Shown here: piece by piece, positions 7,248 to 16,882 of the stretch
Layout: each line of letters begins with the position of its first letter
How positions within the stretch are numbered: the first letter of the stretch is position 1
Assembly (NCBI GenBank): GCA_002317135.1
Contig: DCIX01000036.1
Location: forward strand, 1 to 64,000
Reading direction: 5' to 3'
DNA: 64,000 nucleotides
Origin: Bacteroidales bacterium UBA1715
Lineage (GTDB): Bacteria; Bacteroidota; Bacteroidia; Bacteroidales; UBA1715
The notes under the pieces: generated by a model
What the model saw: only the letters and a program-made list of their open reading frames with translations
Told to the model about the DNA's origin: nothing
Database searches by the model: none
Position numbers and translations under genes: made by a program

Positions 7248-10214
7248 CTAAAATGAAAGATTTACTCCCATCAAGAATAATCGTTGTTTTGGATAATCGT
7301 AATAGTAAATACCGTTTGAACGAGTTTCAGGATCAAGCCCAGAGAATTTTGTCCACAAGAATGGATTTTGAACTTGTGCATAAATCATACAACGGCTCAA
7401 TTTAACCTTTTCGCAAACAGAAGACGGAACGGTATAATTCAACTGAATGTTTTTCAAACGAATGTATGATCCATCTTCCAAATAACGAGTCGAAAATCTA
7501 TTACTATTGCTACCATTATTTTGGACAACTTTTGGATTTGTAGCCTTGTCACCTGGATTTTTCCAATAATCTGTTGCAGCAGCTGATTGATTCAACTCTG
7601 TGGTAGCACCATCGGCAATCAATTCGTTATTCAACTGATTGAATATCAAGTTTCCGTATGAACAATAGAACATAAAATTCAACGACCAATTACCATAATT
7701 CATAGTATTTGTCCAACCAGCAGTGAATTTAGGATCTGCACTACCTGCAATAACTTTACGTGCTTGATTATAATCTTTTGTAAGATTTCCATTGACATCG
7801 TACCACATTGGCGAACCATCAGCAGAATTCACACCTGCCCATTCTGCCAAATAAAATGTCTGCAACGACTGCCCTTTCGTACGAATTTTTGTACTGACTA
7901 CAATAGTATCACTTCCATATAACTGAGTGATTTCATTGTGGTTATGAGCAAATGTAAAAGATGTTGTCCAACTAAATTTATCGCGATTCACAACCGTTGC
8001 CGATGCAGAAAACTCAACACCGCGGTTTACCATAGAGCCCACATTTTGCATCTGACTTTCGTATCCCGTTGTCATAGAAACCGGAACTGCTAACAACAAA
8101 TCGTATGTATTACGATTGTACAAATCTAAGCCAATATTAAAGCGTTTCTTAAACTTCAAATCTATACCAAGATCGGCATTGCGGTTCTTTTCCCAAGTCA
8201 ACTCATCGTTACCCATTGTTGTTGGCGTGCTACCTGGTTCATCCATATAATTGTTTCCAAATGAATACAATTGCATATATAAGAAATCGTCGATAGCCGA
8301 GTTACCAGAAGTTCCGTAACTACCACGAACTTTCAACAAGTCTACCCAAGAAACCGACTGCATAAACACTTCATCGGAAACAATCCAAGAACCACCAACC
8401 GACCAGAATGGTGCCCAACGATGTGACGGACTGAATTTAGAAGAACCATCAACACGGAAACTTGCGCTCAAATAATATTTTGCAGCAAAATTGTATTGAA
8501 TGTTTGAGATACCCGACAACATTGAAGAACGAATATCGTATTGGTTCATTTGTTCCATTTGCGAAGCATTGGCAATACTTGCTTTTCCGTCTGATGCAAA
8601 ATTTGAGGCAATCATATTTGAGAAATTCAAGCCATTTGCTTCCGCTTCGAAACCGCCCATAATTTGTAATGCATGTTTCAAGTGTTTGTAATTCCACTTC
8701 AATGTAGAAGAAGATGTCCACGTCGTTACTTGTGTAGAATAATAAGAAGACACGCCATTTTTATCCGATCCATCTGGAGTTTCCGGATGCAAATAGGCAT
8801 ATTCATCAACATTGATGTAATCAATATTTGCAATTGTTTTAAAATCAAAATTATATGGCAATTTATATTCAACAAACGCATTCCCCAACAAGCGTTTTGT
8901 TTTGTTGTAATTCTCATTCAAAGCAATCACACCTACTGGATTATAAAACTTGTTGGTGAAATTATAAGACTCACCATTCATCACCGAAATGGTAGGTTTA
9001 GCCGTATAAGCAGTTGTCACCGGACTTGACGTATAACCAGGTTCTACCGTAGAATGTTGAATCGTATACGAAGGGTTGAATTTAAAGCCAAATGTACAAT
9101 TATCCGAAGCCTTATGAGAGAGGTTCAAACGAGCCGAAGAACGTTGTAAATCTGTACCAGTAACAATACCTTCTTCTTTTTTGTATTGTGCTGACGCAAA
9201 GAATGTTGTAGCATCTGTTCCACCCTGTGCAGAGAATTCATACGACTGACTCCAAGCTTTTTGATACACTTCGTCAAACCAATTTACACGTGCAGTGTCA
9301 TCTAACAACTCTTCTGCAATTTGTTCGTTTGACTTGCCTGCATTACGAATTGCTTCTGTTAACCAAGCCTTATATTGATCTGCCGACATTAATTCAAATT
9401 TATTTGTCGTAATCACACCAACACCTTGTGTTGAAGAAAACGAGTACACTGTTTTTCCCGATTTACCAGATTTGGTAGTAACCATTATGACACCATTCGA
9501 AGCACGAGAACCATACAACGAAGTTGCTGCCGCATCTTTCAAAATAGAAATACTTTCGATATCGCTTGGATTCAACGATGTTAAAATCGATGAAGCATCT
9601 GAATTTTGAGAAGTTTCTCCCGAGAACATTGGAACACCATCAATTACAATCAAAGGAGAACTTCCTGCAGAAATTGAACCCGCACCACGTAATTGTATTT
9701 CAGAAGAAGCACCCGGTTGTCCGGAATTAGTACTCAACACTATACCAGGAACATTACCTTGCAATGCTTTTTCAAAACTTGAAGACTGTGACGAAACAAT
9801 ATCATCAGCTTTTATGGAAGACAATGAACCTGTAAACGATTCTTTCTTTTGCTTACCATACGGAACTGTAACCACCACAGTTTCAATCATTAACGCATCT
9901 GTACTCAACGATACATTGTATTCCGAGGATGCAGTTACCGGCACTACAGTTGTTTGATACCCCATATAGCTAAACTCAAGACCTGCCGCATCTGTTGGAA
10001 TATCCATAATGAATGTTCCGTCCAAATCGGTAAATGCACCGTATGATGTTGGCACATATCCACCGCTGGCATTTTTCGTCATTGCCGCAACCGACGCAGC
10101 TATCAGTGGTTCTTTCGTTTTTGCATCAGTAACTTTACCTTTCACTTCGCGTGTTTGTGCAAACGCAGATATGGTAGTTATCAGTAATAGTAATATAGCG
10201 TAGATTTTCTTCAT
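7248..10214 (-). CDS. SusC/RagA family TonB-dependent outer-membrane receptor
   Basis: Outer-membrane importer of large nutrients driven by TonB. From the ATG at 10214 (MKKIYAILLLL) it has 988 residues: a signal peptide ending AFAQ, a CarboxypepD_reg-like beta domain (REVKGKVTDAKTKEPLIAAS), a plug domain with the SusC pattern (LSTNSGQPGASSEIQLRGAGSI, then DGVPMFSG and ILKDAAATSLYGSRASNGVIMVTT), and a C-terminal barrel ending in an aromatic residue (MGVNLSF). The usual SusD lipoprotein partner is absent on both sides: downstream is tRNA-Glu and upstream a cytosolic gene. A TAnnTTTG box precedes the chosen start. Substrate unknown. Confidence 0.93.
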   Translation of the reverse strand: MKKIYAILLLLITTISAFAQTREVKGKVTDAKTKEPLIAASVAAMTKNASGGYVPTSYGAFTDLDGTFIMDIPTDAAGLEFSYMGYQTTVVPVTASSEYNVSLSTDALMIETVVVTVPYGKQKKESFTGSLSSIKADDIVSSQSSSFEKALQGNVPGIVLSTNSGQPGASSEIQLRGAGSISAGSSPLIVIDGVPMFSGETSQNSDASSILTSLNPSDIESISILKDAAATSLYGSRASNGVIMVTTKSGKSGKTVYSFSSTQGVGVITTNKFELMSADQYKAWLTEAIRNAGKSNEQIAEELLDDTARVNWFDEVYQKAWSQSYEFSAQGGTDATTFFASAQYKKEEGIVTGTDLQRSSARLNLSHKASDNCTFGFKFNPSYTIQHSTVEPGYTSSPVTTAYTAKPTISVMNGESYNFTNKFYNPVGVIALNENYNKTKRLLGNAFVEYKLPYNFDFKTIANIDYINVDEYAYLHPETPDGSDKNGVSSYYSTQVTTWTSSSTLKWNYKHLKHALQIMGGFEAEANGLNFSNMIASNFASDGKASIANASQMEQMNQYDIRSSMLSGISNIQYNFAAKYYLSASFRVDGSSKFSPSHRWAPFWSVGGSWIVSDEVFMQSVSWVDLLKVRGSYGTSGNSAIDDFLYMQLYSFGNNYMDEPGSTPTTMGNDELTWEKNRNADLGIDLKFKKRFNIGLDLYNRNTYDLLLAVPVSMTTGYESQMQNVGSMVNRGVEFSASATVVNRDKFSWTTSFTFAHNHNEITQLYGSDTIVVSTKIRTKGQSLQTFYLAEWAGVNSADGSPMWYDVNGNLTKDYNQARKVIAGSADPKFTAGWTNTMNYGNWSLNFMFYCSYGNLIFNQLNNELIADGATTELNQSAAATDYWKNPGDKATNPKVVQNNGSNSNRFSTRYLEDGSYIRLKNIQLNYTVPSSVCEKVKLSRCMIYAQVQNPFLWTKFSGLDPETRSNGIYYYDYPKQRLFLMGVNLSF

Positions 10215-10232
10215 ATACATTTTTTTGCTGAC

Positions 10233-10240
10233 CAAATGTA
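10233..10240 (-). promoter_or_regulatory. -7 box of the SusC gene
   Basis: TACATTTG on the minus strand, between the stop of the upstream gene and the SusC start, consistent with separate transcription. Confidence 0.5.
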
Positions 10241-10250
10241 CAATTTTTTC

Positions 10251-10892
10251 TTATTTAAAGAATTTCAAATAACTACGTACCAACATAGCATGTATTTTTT
10301 GTGCATCATCCAACTGTTTTAGTTGAATATCAGGATTTTCCTGTTCAAACTGCGCACACATTTCGGCTAAAAGTTCATCACCATTAAAGTCTTCAAAATT
10401 ATCATCAACCTTAACAATGACATTATAAGAAATTCGAGGCAAAATTCGGCTTGCCATACGTAAAGCTATCACTCGTTCCTCTTCAGACATTACCGTTTTA
10501 GAACATAGTTCTGCTATAGTCTCTTCATAATAATCCGGGCAAGTCGACAACAACAAAACTTGCGTATGCAATGCGTTAAAATAATGTCCCTTATTGTGTT
10601 CTTTATCGGATTCACACAATTCTATCGCACGTTGAGTCATAACCAAAGCCATCTGCAACATCTTGATTTCTTCATCCTCATCTTCCACTAAGTCATAATG
10701 ATGCATAACCAACAACGATTTTGCCAATTTCCATAATTCCGGATTATTCCATAGCAATGTAGGATATTGCATTACCGATTCGTACACAAAAGGTAGTATA
10801 TGCTGTGCTTTTGCTTGTTTTCCTTGATTAGAGAATTCCAAGACCTTATTTACAACAGCAAGTAATATTTCTTCTGGATTTTCCTGATTCAT
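10251..10892 (-). CDS. hypothetical helical protein next to a cyclase
   Basis: Not recognised. The 213 residues appear soluble and all-helical, acidic, with no signal peptide or membrane segment; the spacing of Leu, Ala and Tyr suggests TPR-like helical hairpins (for example QAKAQHILPFVYESVMQYP). It starts 2 nt after the stop of the cyclase/HD gene, so the two are very likely co-translated and may work together. Confidence 0.75.
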   Translation of the reverse strand: MNQENPEEILLAVVNKVLEFSNQGKQAKAQHILPFVYESVMQYPTLLWNNPELWKLAKSLLVMHHYDLVEDEDEEIKMLQMALVMTQRAIELCESDKEHNKGHYFNALHTQVLLLSTCPDYYEETIAELCSKTVMSEEERVIALRMASRILPRISYNVIVKVDDNFEDFNGDELLAEMCAQFEQENPDIQLKQLDDAQKIHAMLVRSYLKFFK

Positions 10893-10893
10893 C

Positions 10894-12225
10894 TTAATCT
10901 TCTATCAATGATTGTAATCGTTCTATTTGATTTTGCTTATTAACCTCACGGTTATTCTTTGCAAAATTTGTGAAATATGTATGGTTCGAAAGAAATTTTA
11001 TTTGTTGTTTATTCCATGTATTTTTATCTGTCACAAGATTTTGTACACGTAATTCTTCATACAAAGTATCTGAGACAGGCACAAAATCAGTTCTTCCTAA
11101 ATAATCCAAATCCGCATCGCACATAATGCATTCCAATAATGTTTGCGGATTAGGCGGCAATTGCGTTGCCATTATCAGTTTACAAATCTTCTCTATTTGA
11201 TCTGCGGTGTATTTATATTGCGGAAGTATTTCGCGAGCATATTCACAACCTATAGCTTCATGTCCTTTTGATTGAACTATTTGTCCCATATCGTGAAATA
11301 ACGCAGCTGTACGCAACAACAACATATCTTCCTCGTCCGTTACATTTTCGGCTATACCAATAACCTCAACACCAACCATAACATCCATAGTATGTTTAAC
11401 ATTATGATAATGAAGATATTGAGGAAGCTCATTTTCAAGACGATTCAATATATATTCTTCCAAATCAGGGAAACGAACGCGACCAAGTTTTACAAAAAAG
11501 TCATGATTTGGAACTTGCAAATTTGCATCTACCGAAAAGCGAGGTTTTAAACCAACAACCTCGTACATATTGATTACACCTGTATATTTTACCGGAAGAG
11601 CGCCTATCGGTTCGCACGAGAAGATATCGCGTACAAATTCGTATGTTGTTTCAGAAATTATAATTTTTCCAACCTTTCCATACGATTCAATACGACTGGC
11701 AATATTTGCCGCATCACCTTTAATTTCATACGAAGCCTTTTTCTTTCCCGAAATTGTGGCAACAACCGGACCAGTATGTATACCCAAACGGATATTCCAA
11801 ATATTTTTTTCTTCGTGCATATAGCGAACAATTTCCATTGCCGCCAAAATCATTTCTATTGGATTTGTACGGTTTTTCTGCGGAATACCACCGGCACACA
11901 TATACGAATCGCCAATGGATTTGACTTTTTCCACATTATATTTTGCAACAATGGAATCGAACTTCATCCAAACGGCATCCAACTCATCTACCAAAATTTG
12001 TGCATTTTCGGCTTGTTGCAATTGCTCAAAACCAACAATATTGGAATACATAACCGTAACCATTTTGAATCGTTTGCTTTGCAATTCACCAATGGTATTT
12101 CCACTTTGTTTCGACAATGATTTAAGTTCTACCAATTGTCGGTTTGTATCATCTAATTGTTGTTTTAAACGAATAATCTCGTCGCGCAAAGCGTTATTTT
12201 CCGCCAATAAGTCACTATGTTCCAT
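10894..12225 (-). CDS. class III nucleotide cyclase domain fused to an HD domain
   Basis: 443 residues, cytosolic. Residues 5-50 are a coiled coil. Residues 53-220 are a class III adenylate/guanylate cyclase homology domain (VTVMYSNIVGF, KSIGDSYMCAGG, LGIHTGPVVA, KGDAANIASRIES). The first metal-binding Asp of the family is Asn here (N62 in YSNIVGF), while the second is kept (D106). Residues 260-420 are an HD domain with HNVKHTMDV, LFHDMGQ and a later CDADLDYLG, as in metal-dependent phosphohydrolases. The protein could make and break a nucleotide signal, or the cyclase half could be only a sensor. It starts an operon with the helical protein downstream. Confidence 0.85.
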   Translation of the reverse strand: MEHSDLLAENNALRDEIIRLKQQLDDTNRQLVELKSLSKQSGNTIGELQSKRFKMVTVMYSNIVGFEQLQQAENAQILVDELDAVWMKFDSIVAKYNVEKVKSIGDSYMCAGGIPQKNRTNPIEMILAAMEIVRYMHEEKNIWNIRLGIHTGPVVATISGKKKASYEIKGDAANIASRIESYGKVGKIIISETTYEFVRDIFSCEPIGALPVKYTGVINMYEVVGLKPRFSVDANLQVPNHDFFVKLGRVRFPDLEEYILNRLENELPQYLHYHNVKHTMDVMVGVEVIGIAENVTDEEDMLLLRTAALFHDMGQIVQSKGHEAIGCEYAREILPQYKYTADQIEKICKLIMATQLPPNPQTLLECIMCDADLDYLGRTDFVPVSDTLYEELRVQNLVTDKNTWNKQQIKFLSNHTYFTNFAKNNREVNKQNQIERLQSLIED

Positions 12226-12280
12226 ACAATCCTAAATTCGATTGAAAAGTACGGATTTTTACTGAAAGAACAATAAATTT

Positions 12281-13288
12281 CTAGGAATTCTTAACATACA
12301 CCCAAGCCTTGCCATACTCGGAATTTGACTGCAAGTCTTTTACATATTGTTGAGCATCATCGGCACTTGCAAAAGCATTCAAATACACACGATTTTTGTT
12401 GTTGTCGGAAATTACTCCAGAATTATAATCCTTTGATTGTAATTTCTTTGAAAATTTCTCAGCATTTTCCTTTACCGAGAAGGTTCCTACAATAATAAAA
12501 TACTTAACATCTGCTGCTTGTTCCGTAACTGTTTCCGTAGGAACATTTGTATGTTGTTTTGCACTCTCTGCTTTCGCATTTGACGCTTGTTTGTTGGCAA
12601 CGATTGATTCTGCAACAACTGCCTCAACAACCTCTTGTTTTGGTTCGTCCACAACACCATCTTTTACTTTAAAGTCGTGTGGACGAGGCAATTCCGGTTG
12701 AGAAAAATCAACAGGTACAGTTGTATTTCGAAAAGCCGAAGCAAATTCTTCATTTTGGGCAACATGCAAAATATTTGGAATCAACAAGGCACCAAACAAA
12801 ATAGGCGAAGCAATTATCATTGCCTTTGCTGTATTTTTTACAATCTTTTTTGGTAATTGTTTAGCATTTTTTTTTTCGGCATCCGATAGTTTATCCATCG
12901 AGAAACCTGACAATCCATAGGTATCCGGAAATGATTCCGGAGTAATTTTTGATTCAAAACCGCCATCAGCAAGAACAACTCCAACAGATTCAATCTCGAA
13001 ACTCACCCCCGACGCAATTGCTTGTTCTATTTTCGAGCCATATTCTTTAAGCAAAATCTCCGCTTGAACTTCGGTTAATTGCAATTTCACCGCAAGATAT
13101 TGAATGAATCGTGGTGACTCTACATACTCTTTAGAATGCACTATTTCATATCGTGGTGGCACAAAATCAATTTGCTCGCTTTTTGACAAACGAGCTGGAT
13201 GATACTGCACAGACAATGTCCCCAACACAGGAACAGAAACCGATCCTGTACCCATTAAAAATATACGAATAAGTGATTCTAAATTCAT
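12281..13288 (-). CDS. HU-CCDC81 and SPOR domain membrane protein
   Basis: 335 residues. The N-terminus (to about 130) matches the paired bacterial HU-CCDC81 domains, HU-like folds found in Bacteroidota (start: LIRIFLMGTGSVSVPVLGTL). A single membrane helix follows near 155-180 (KAMIIASPILFGALLIPNIL). Then comes a Lys/Ala/Glu-rich linker and a C-terminal SPOR domain (YFIIVGTFSVKENAEKFSKK to the end), which binds denuded peptidoglycan at division septa. So it should span the inner membrane with SPOR in the periplasm and the HU-like part in the cytosol. A role in division or wall organisation is inferred. Confidence 0.88.
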   Translation of the reverse strand: MNLESLIRIFLMGTGSVSVPVLGTLSVQYHPARLSKSEQIDFVPPRYEIVHSKEYVESPRFIQYLAVKLQLTEVQAEILLKEYGSKIEQAIASGVSFEIESVGVVLADGGFESKITPESFPDTYGLSGFSMDKLSDAEKKNAKQLPKKIVKNTAKAMIIASPILFGALLIPNILHVAQNEEFASAFRNTTVPVDFSQPELPRPHDFKVKDGVVDEPKQEVVEAVVAESIVANKQASNAKAESAKQHTNVPTETVTEQAADVKYFIIVGTFSVKENAEKFSKKLQSKDYNSGVISDNNKNRVYLNAFASADDAQQYVKDLQSNSEYGKAWVYVKNS

Positions 13289-13306
13289 ATCATTCTTTTA
13301 CTGATA

Positions 13307-13314
13307 CAAATTTA
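13307..13314 (-). promoter_or_regulatory. -7 box of the SPOR gene
   Basis: TAAATTTG on the minus strand fits TAnnTTTG, 19 nt before the start at 13288. Confidence 0.5.
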
Positions 13315-13431
13315 TTGTCCACACACATTCAATATTCGGAAAGGTCTATTGAGTTATTAATCAGTTATTAACAACAAGAAAACGACTAGTTATCACAATG
13401 TCCTATCCCCAAAGAACAAATCCAACTACAC

Positions 13432-14019
13432 CTATAAATCTTCGGCCTTTACAATGCCATTCATCACGGCATAAATAGCTAAACGTCCTACTGAGCGGGT
13501 ACCCAATTTATCACTAATATTATTTCTATGGAAGGCAACGGTTGCCTGACTTATATGCAATTCATCGGCAATTTCCTTGCTCAAGCTACCTTTTACAACC
13601 AAACGTAACACTTCTATTTCACGCACCGAAAGAGAATTCTTTATCACAACTTCATCCTCCAATCCTGGATGTTGTCCTTGCGGATGACCCATATTATGAA
13701 TACCAAGAAAAAATTTCACTAATTCTGTTTCTGGAGCAGAAACATCCAACAACTTAAAACCGGAATCTCGTAACAGTGAATTTTCTCCTTCGCAAAGGAC
13801 AATAATTTTACGCTGAATGGCAGTAAAAAAACTAAGGTGATCAAAGACATTCTTTGCGTCAACAAAAAAATGAACGAATGTCTCATTCATCCTTTTTTGT
13901 AAATCCTCAAATGAATAAAATATGCAAATCTCTATTCCATGCGCAACATCCTCAAGCATTGATTTCAAGGCAATGCTACTCAATGTATTAGTACTTATTA
14001 TTGCTATTTTATAGTCCAT
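13432..14019 (-). CDS. LuxR family transcription regulator
   Basis: From ATG 14019 (MDYKIAIIST) the product has 195 residues. The N-terminal 125 residues resemble a receiver-like fold but without a clear phospho-acceptor Asp, so it may be an atypical regulator. The C-terminal 60 residues are a LuxR/GerE helix-turn-helix (LSVREIEVLRLVVKGSLSKEIADELHISQATVAFHRNNI). The frame can be extended to 14085, but a -7 box at 14028-14035 lies inside that extension. It is divergent from the TonB-receptor gene 89 bp away, a typical place for a local regulator of that receptor; this link is inferred. Confidence 0.85.
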   Translation of the reverse strand: MDYKIAIISTNTLSSIALKSMLEDVAHGIEICIFYSFEDLQKRMNETFVHFFVDAKNVFDHLSFFTAIQRKIIVLCEGENSLLRDSGFKLLDVSAPETELVKFFLGIHNMGHPQGQHPGLEDEVVIKNSLSVREIEVLRLVVKGSLSKEIADELHISQATVAFHRNNISDKLGTRSVGRLAIYAVMNGIVKAEDL

Positions 14020-14027
14020 TTTCCATG

Positions 14028-14035
14028 CAAAAATA
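14028..14035 (-). promoter_or_regulatory. -7 box of the LuxR gene
   Basis: TATTTTTG on the minus strand, only 8 nt before the ATG at 14019, so the mRNA would be nearly leaderless. Confidence 0.5.
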
Positions 14036-14108
14036 GAAATTTTATAGAACATGAAAACTATCATTTCTACGAGTTGTTTGCTCACAACAAAAGAGATTTC
14101 TTTGCGCC

Positions 14109-16343
14109 ATGAATTTATTGCTAAACATATTATTAGCTTTCACATCATTTGTTCCCAACGACACCATACTGGGGAACATCGATACCATTGCGGTTATAGC
14201 CACTATGAAAAGTGCGAACACATTAGAAAAACAAGCAATTTCTTTCTCCCAAATAAATCTACAACAAATCAATAACAAACAAATAGAATCAATAAAGGAC
14301 ATTGCCGCAAGCGTACCTAACTTTTACCAACCTCGATATGGTTCAAGAATAACCTCATCAATCTACATTCGAGGGTTAGGTTCAAGAATCGATCAACCTG
14401 CTTTGTGCGTAAACGTGGACGACATTCCCATTATGAATAAAAACGCTATGGATTTCGATTTTTTCGATGTACAAAAAATCGAAATTCTTCGTGGACCACA
14501 AGGAACTTTATATGGAAGAAACTCCAATGGTGGTGTTCTAAACATTAGCACATTATCTCCATTTAATTGGCAAGGAGTGCGAGCTCAATTTTCTTTTGAC
14601 TCCGAACTATCATACAAAACAAAAGTCTCTATTTACCAACGTCCATCAAGTAAATTCGGATATTCTATTTCAACTCTACTTGGGAAAAACCAAGGTTTTT
14701 TCACCAACTCTTATACAGAGAAACCATGCGATTTTGGAACAACGGCTGCTATTCGCTCAAAAATGCGGTATGCAATTGGCAATGCTACTGTTTTAGAAAA
14801 CATACTTTCTTTTAGTCGTGTCGACGAAGGCGGATATGCCTATCACCAATATGACGAAAACACAAAAAAACATCTGTCTATAAATTACAACGACACTTGT
14901 TCATACACCAGAACAGCATTTTCCGAAGGATTTATCGTAAAACATTATGGAAAAAAAATAAAATATTCATCCATAACCAGTTATCAATTTTTAGACGATG
15001 AATTACTTCTCGACAATGATTTCACAACATTGTCGTATTTCATTATGAACCAGAAACAAAAAGAACATACAATCACTCAAGAATTTATTGTCGCAAACAA
15101 AGATAAAAATGCGAAATGGCAATGGTCGTCAGGTTTCTTTGGATTCAACAAACACCTAACGATGTCGGCTCCAGTAACATTCAAAAAAGATGGTATAGAC
15201 CGATTAATACTAAACAACGCAAACAAAGGAATACATACAATGTTTCCCGAAAACAACATTCTAATAGAAGAAGAATCCTTCCCTATCTATAGTGATTTTT
15301 CCATAAACACAACGGGCGCAGCATTATTTCACGAATCTAACTACAAAATAAGGAAATGGAATTTCACCACTGGAGTACGAATAGACTTTGAATATGCTAA
15401 ATTAGTATACGATTCTCATTCACAATTCAATTATTTATTTGACTTAACAATGAATTCCTACAAAAAGCTTTCTTCAAATTTCATAGGCGAAGAGCAACAA
15501 CATTCATTCGTGGTCCTACCCAAATTATCGGCACAATACGAAATTGAAAATCATGGAATTGTATATGGAACAATCTCTGCAGGACACAAAGCAGGCGGAT
15601 TCAACACTCAAATTTTCTCCGACATTATGCAAAGTATCATTATGAATGATCTGCTTTCTAGCATGGGAATGTCTTTTGAAGATGTAAGCAACTATACAAC
15701 AGCAAGTTCAGTAGAATACAAACCTGAAACAAATATAAATTTTGAATTAGGTTCACATGTTTCGTTCTCTAATTTCAAGAATAACATCGCATTATTTGTT
15801 ATGGAAGGCTTTAATCAACAAATAACCGTTCTTCCCCAAGGAACAGGAGTCGGCAGAATGATGTCGAACGCAGGTAGAACGCGTAGTTTTGGTATAGAAT
15901 ATTCTGGCAACTACGAAATTTCAAACTGGATTATAGGAGTTGATTATGGATATACAAATGCAAAATTTGTTAAATACCAATACAATGACACAATAAATTA
16001 TACAGGAAAACACATTCCTTATTCACCACAAAATACCATCTCCGCCTCAATAAGTTATAAATTCAATATACAAAAGAAACTATTGCAAAATATAGTTCCT
16101 TCAATACAATATAAAGGAATAGGAAAAATCTATTGGAATGACGAAAATTCTCTTTCGCAATCACTTTATTCACTTGTATCTGCATCAATCACAGTAACAA
16201 TGAAACACTGCGATTTGAAAATTTTCTGCCAAAACATTACAAATACAAAATATCACACATTCTATTTCAGATCAATTTCTCAATCTTTTTTTTCCGATGG
16301 AACTCCACGATTATATGGCATATTGTTAAACTTTCAAATATAA
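14109..16343 (+). CDS. TonB-dependent receptor
   Basis: Outer-membrane active transporter of 744 residues without the extra N-terminal CarboxypepD_reg domain of SusC proteins. A short hydrophobic leader (MNLLLNILLAFTSF) is followed by the plug: SIKDIAASVPNF, SSIYIRGLGSRIDQPA, then VQKIEILRGPQGTLYGRNSNGG, a strong family signature. The C-terminal barrel holds YGTISAGHKAGGFNTQ, common in siderophore and heme type receptors, and ends LLNFQI. The lipoprotein gene follows 6 nt later and a LuxR gene is divergent. Iron, heme or a vitamin are possible substrates; none is shown. Confidence 0.92.
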   Translation: MNLLLNILLAFTSFVPNDTILGNIDTIAVIATMKSANTLEKQAISFSQINLQQINNKQIESIKDIAASVPNFYQPRYGSRITSSIYIRGLGSRIDQPALCVNVDDIPIMNKNAMDFDFFDVQKIEILRGPQGTLYGRNSNGGVLNISTLSPFNWQGVRAQFSFDSELSYKTKVSIYQRPSSKFGYSISTLLGKNQGFFTNSYTEKPCDFGTTAAIRSKMRYAIGNATVLENILSFSRVDEGGYAYHQYDENTKKHLSINYNDTCSYTRTAFSEGFIVKHYGKKIKYSSITSYQFLDDELLLDNDFTTLSYFIMNQKQKEHTITQEFIVANKDKNAKWQWSSGFFGFNKHLTMSAPVTFKKDGIDRLILNNANKGIHTMFPENNILIEEESFPIYSDFSINTTGAALFHESNYKIRKWNFTTGVRIDFEYAKLVYDSHSQFNYLFDLTMNSYKKLSSNFIGEEQQHSFVVLPKLSAQYEIENHGIVYGTISAGHKAGGFNTQIFSDIMQSIIMNDLLSSMGMSFEDVSNYTTASSVEYKPETNINFELGSHVSFSNFKNNIALFVMEGFNQQITVLPQGTGVGRMMSNAGRTRSFGIEYSGNYEISNWIIGVDYGYTNAKFVKYQYNDTINYTGKHIPYSPQNTISASISYKFNIQKKLLQNIVPSIQYKGIGKIYWNDENSLSQSLYSLVSASITVTMKHCDLKIFCQNITNTKYHTFYFRSISQSFFSDGTPRLYGILLNFQI

Positions 16344-16349
16344 AATTCA

Positions 16350-16820
16350 ATGAAAAAAGTAAAATTCTTAGCACTTATGTGCTGTGCTGCTTTCACATTT
16401 GCAGCGTGCGACAACAACGATTGCGAAGACTGTAATCCAAAACAAGAAACTGAAGAAACAACATTCGTCGGGACAATGGATGTAGAACAAAGCGACAAAA
16501 CAATTTTCTCACAAGAAAACATTTCCGTTAATTACACTAAAACAGAAAACGACGGAATGACTTTAAATTTCAAGCAAGTAAAATTCGCCCCAAACATGCC
16601 TGTTTCACTCGACATGGAGGTTAAAAACATTGAATACAAAGAAGAAGATGGTGTAGTTGTTTTTAGTGGCAACAACATTGTACCAATTGCTATGGGTGGC
16701 GAATTCCCAAAATACACAATAACAGACCTAACTGGAACTATTTCATCAGGAACGATAAACCTATCTATGATTTGTGGCGTAAATCCAATAACATACAGCG
16801 GAGAAATATCTAAACAATAA
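16350..16820 (+). CDS. lipoprotein, calycin-like
   Basis: 156 residues with a lipoprotein signal (MKKVKFLALMCCAAFTFAAC; lipobox FAAC). The mature part starts with a Cys-rich acidic stretch (CDNNDCEDC) and is then beta-rich (FVGTMDVEQS, IITVNY-type strands, TITDLTGTISSGTINL), in the style of the calycin-like domain lipoproteins that accompany TonB receptors in Bacteroidota. It is 6 nt from the receptor stop, so it is in the same operon and may be a surface partner that captures ligand. The family call is moderate. Confidence 0.75.
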   Translation: MKKVKFLALMCCAAFTFAACDNNDCEDCNPKQETEETTFVGTMDVEQSDKTIFSQENISVNYTKTENDGMTLNFKQVKFAPNMPVSLDMEVKNIEYKEEDGVVVFSGNNIVPIAMGGEFPKYTITDLTGTISSGTINLSMICGVNPITYSGEISKQ

Positions 16821-16833
16821 CATCACTACAAAC

Positions 16834-16866
16834 AAAAAAGGCGACTCAATTGAGCCGCCTTTTTGT
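16834..16866. terminator. bidirectional terminator
   Basis: GGCGACTCA (16840-16848) and TGAGCCGCC (16851-16859) form a stem with one mismatch, flanked by an A run and a T run, between two convergent genes. Confidence 0.8.
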
Positions 16867-16882
16867 TTTGCAATGTAAAAGA

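Noticed and set aside
8449..9029. Long frames on both strands inside the SusC gene
   Set aside because: The SusC frame has continuous family motifs; the others are overlapping shadows without starts or domains.
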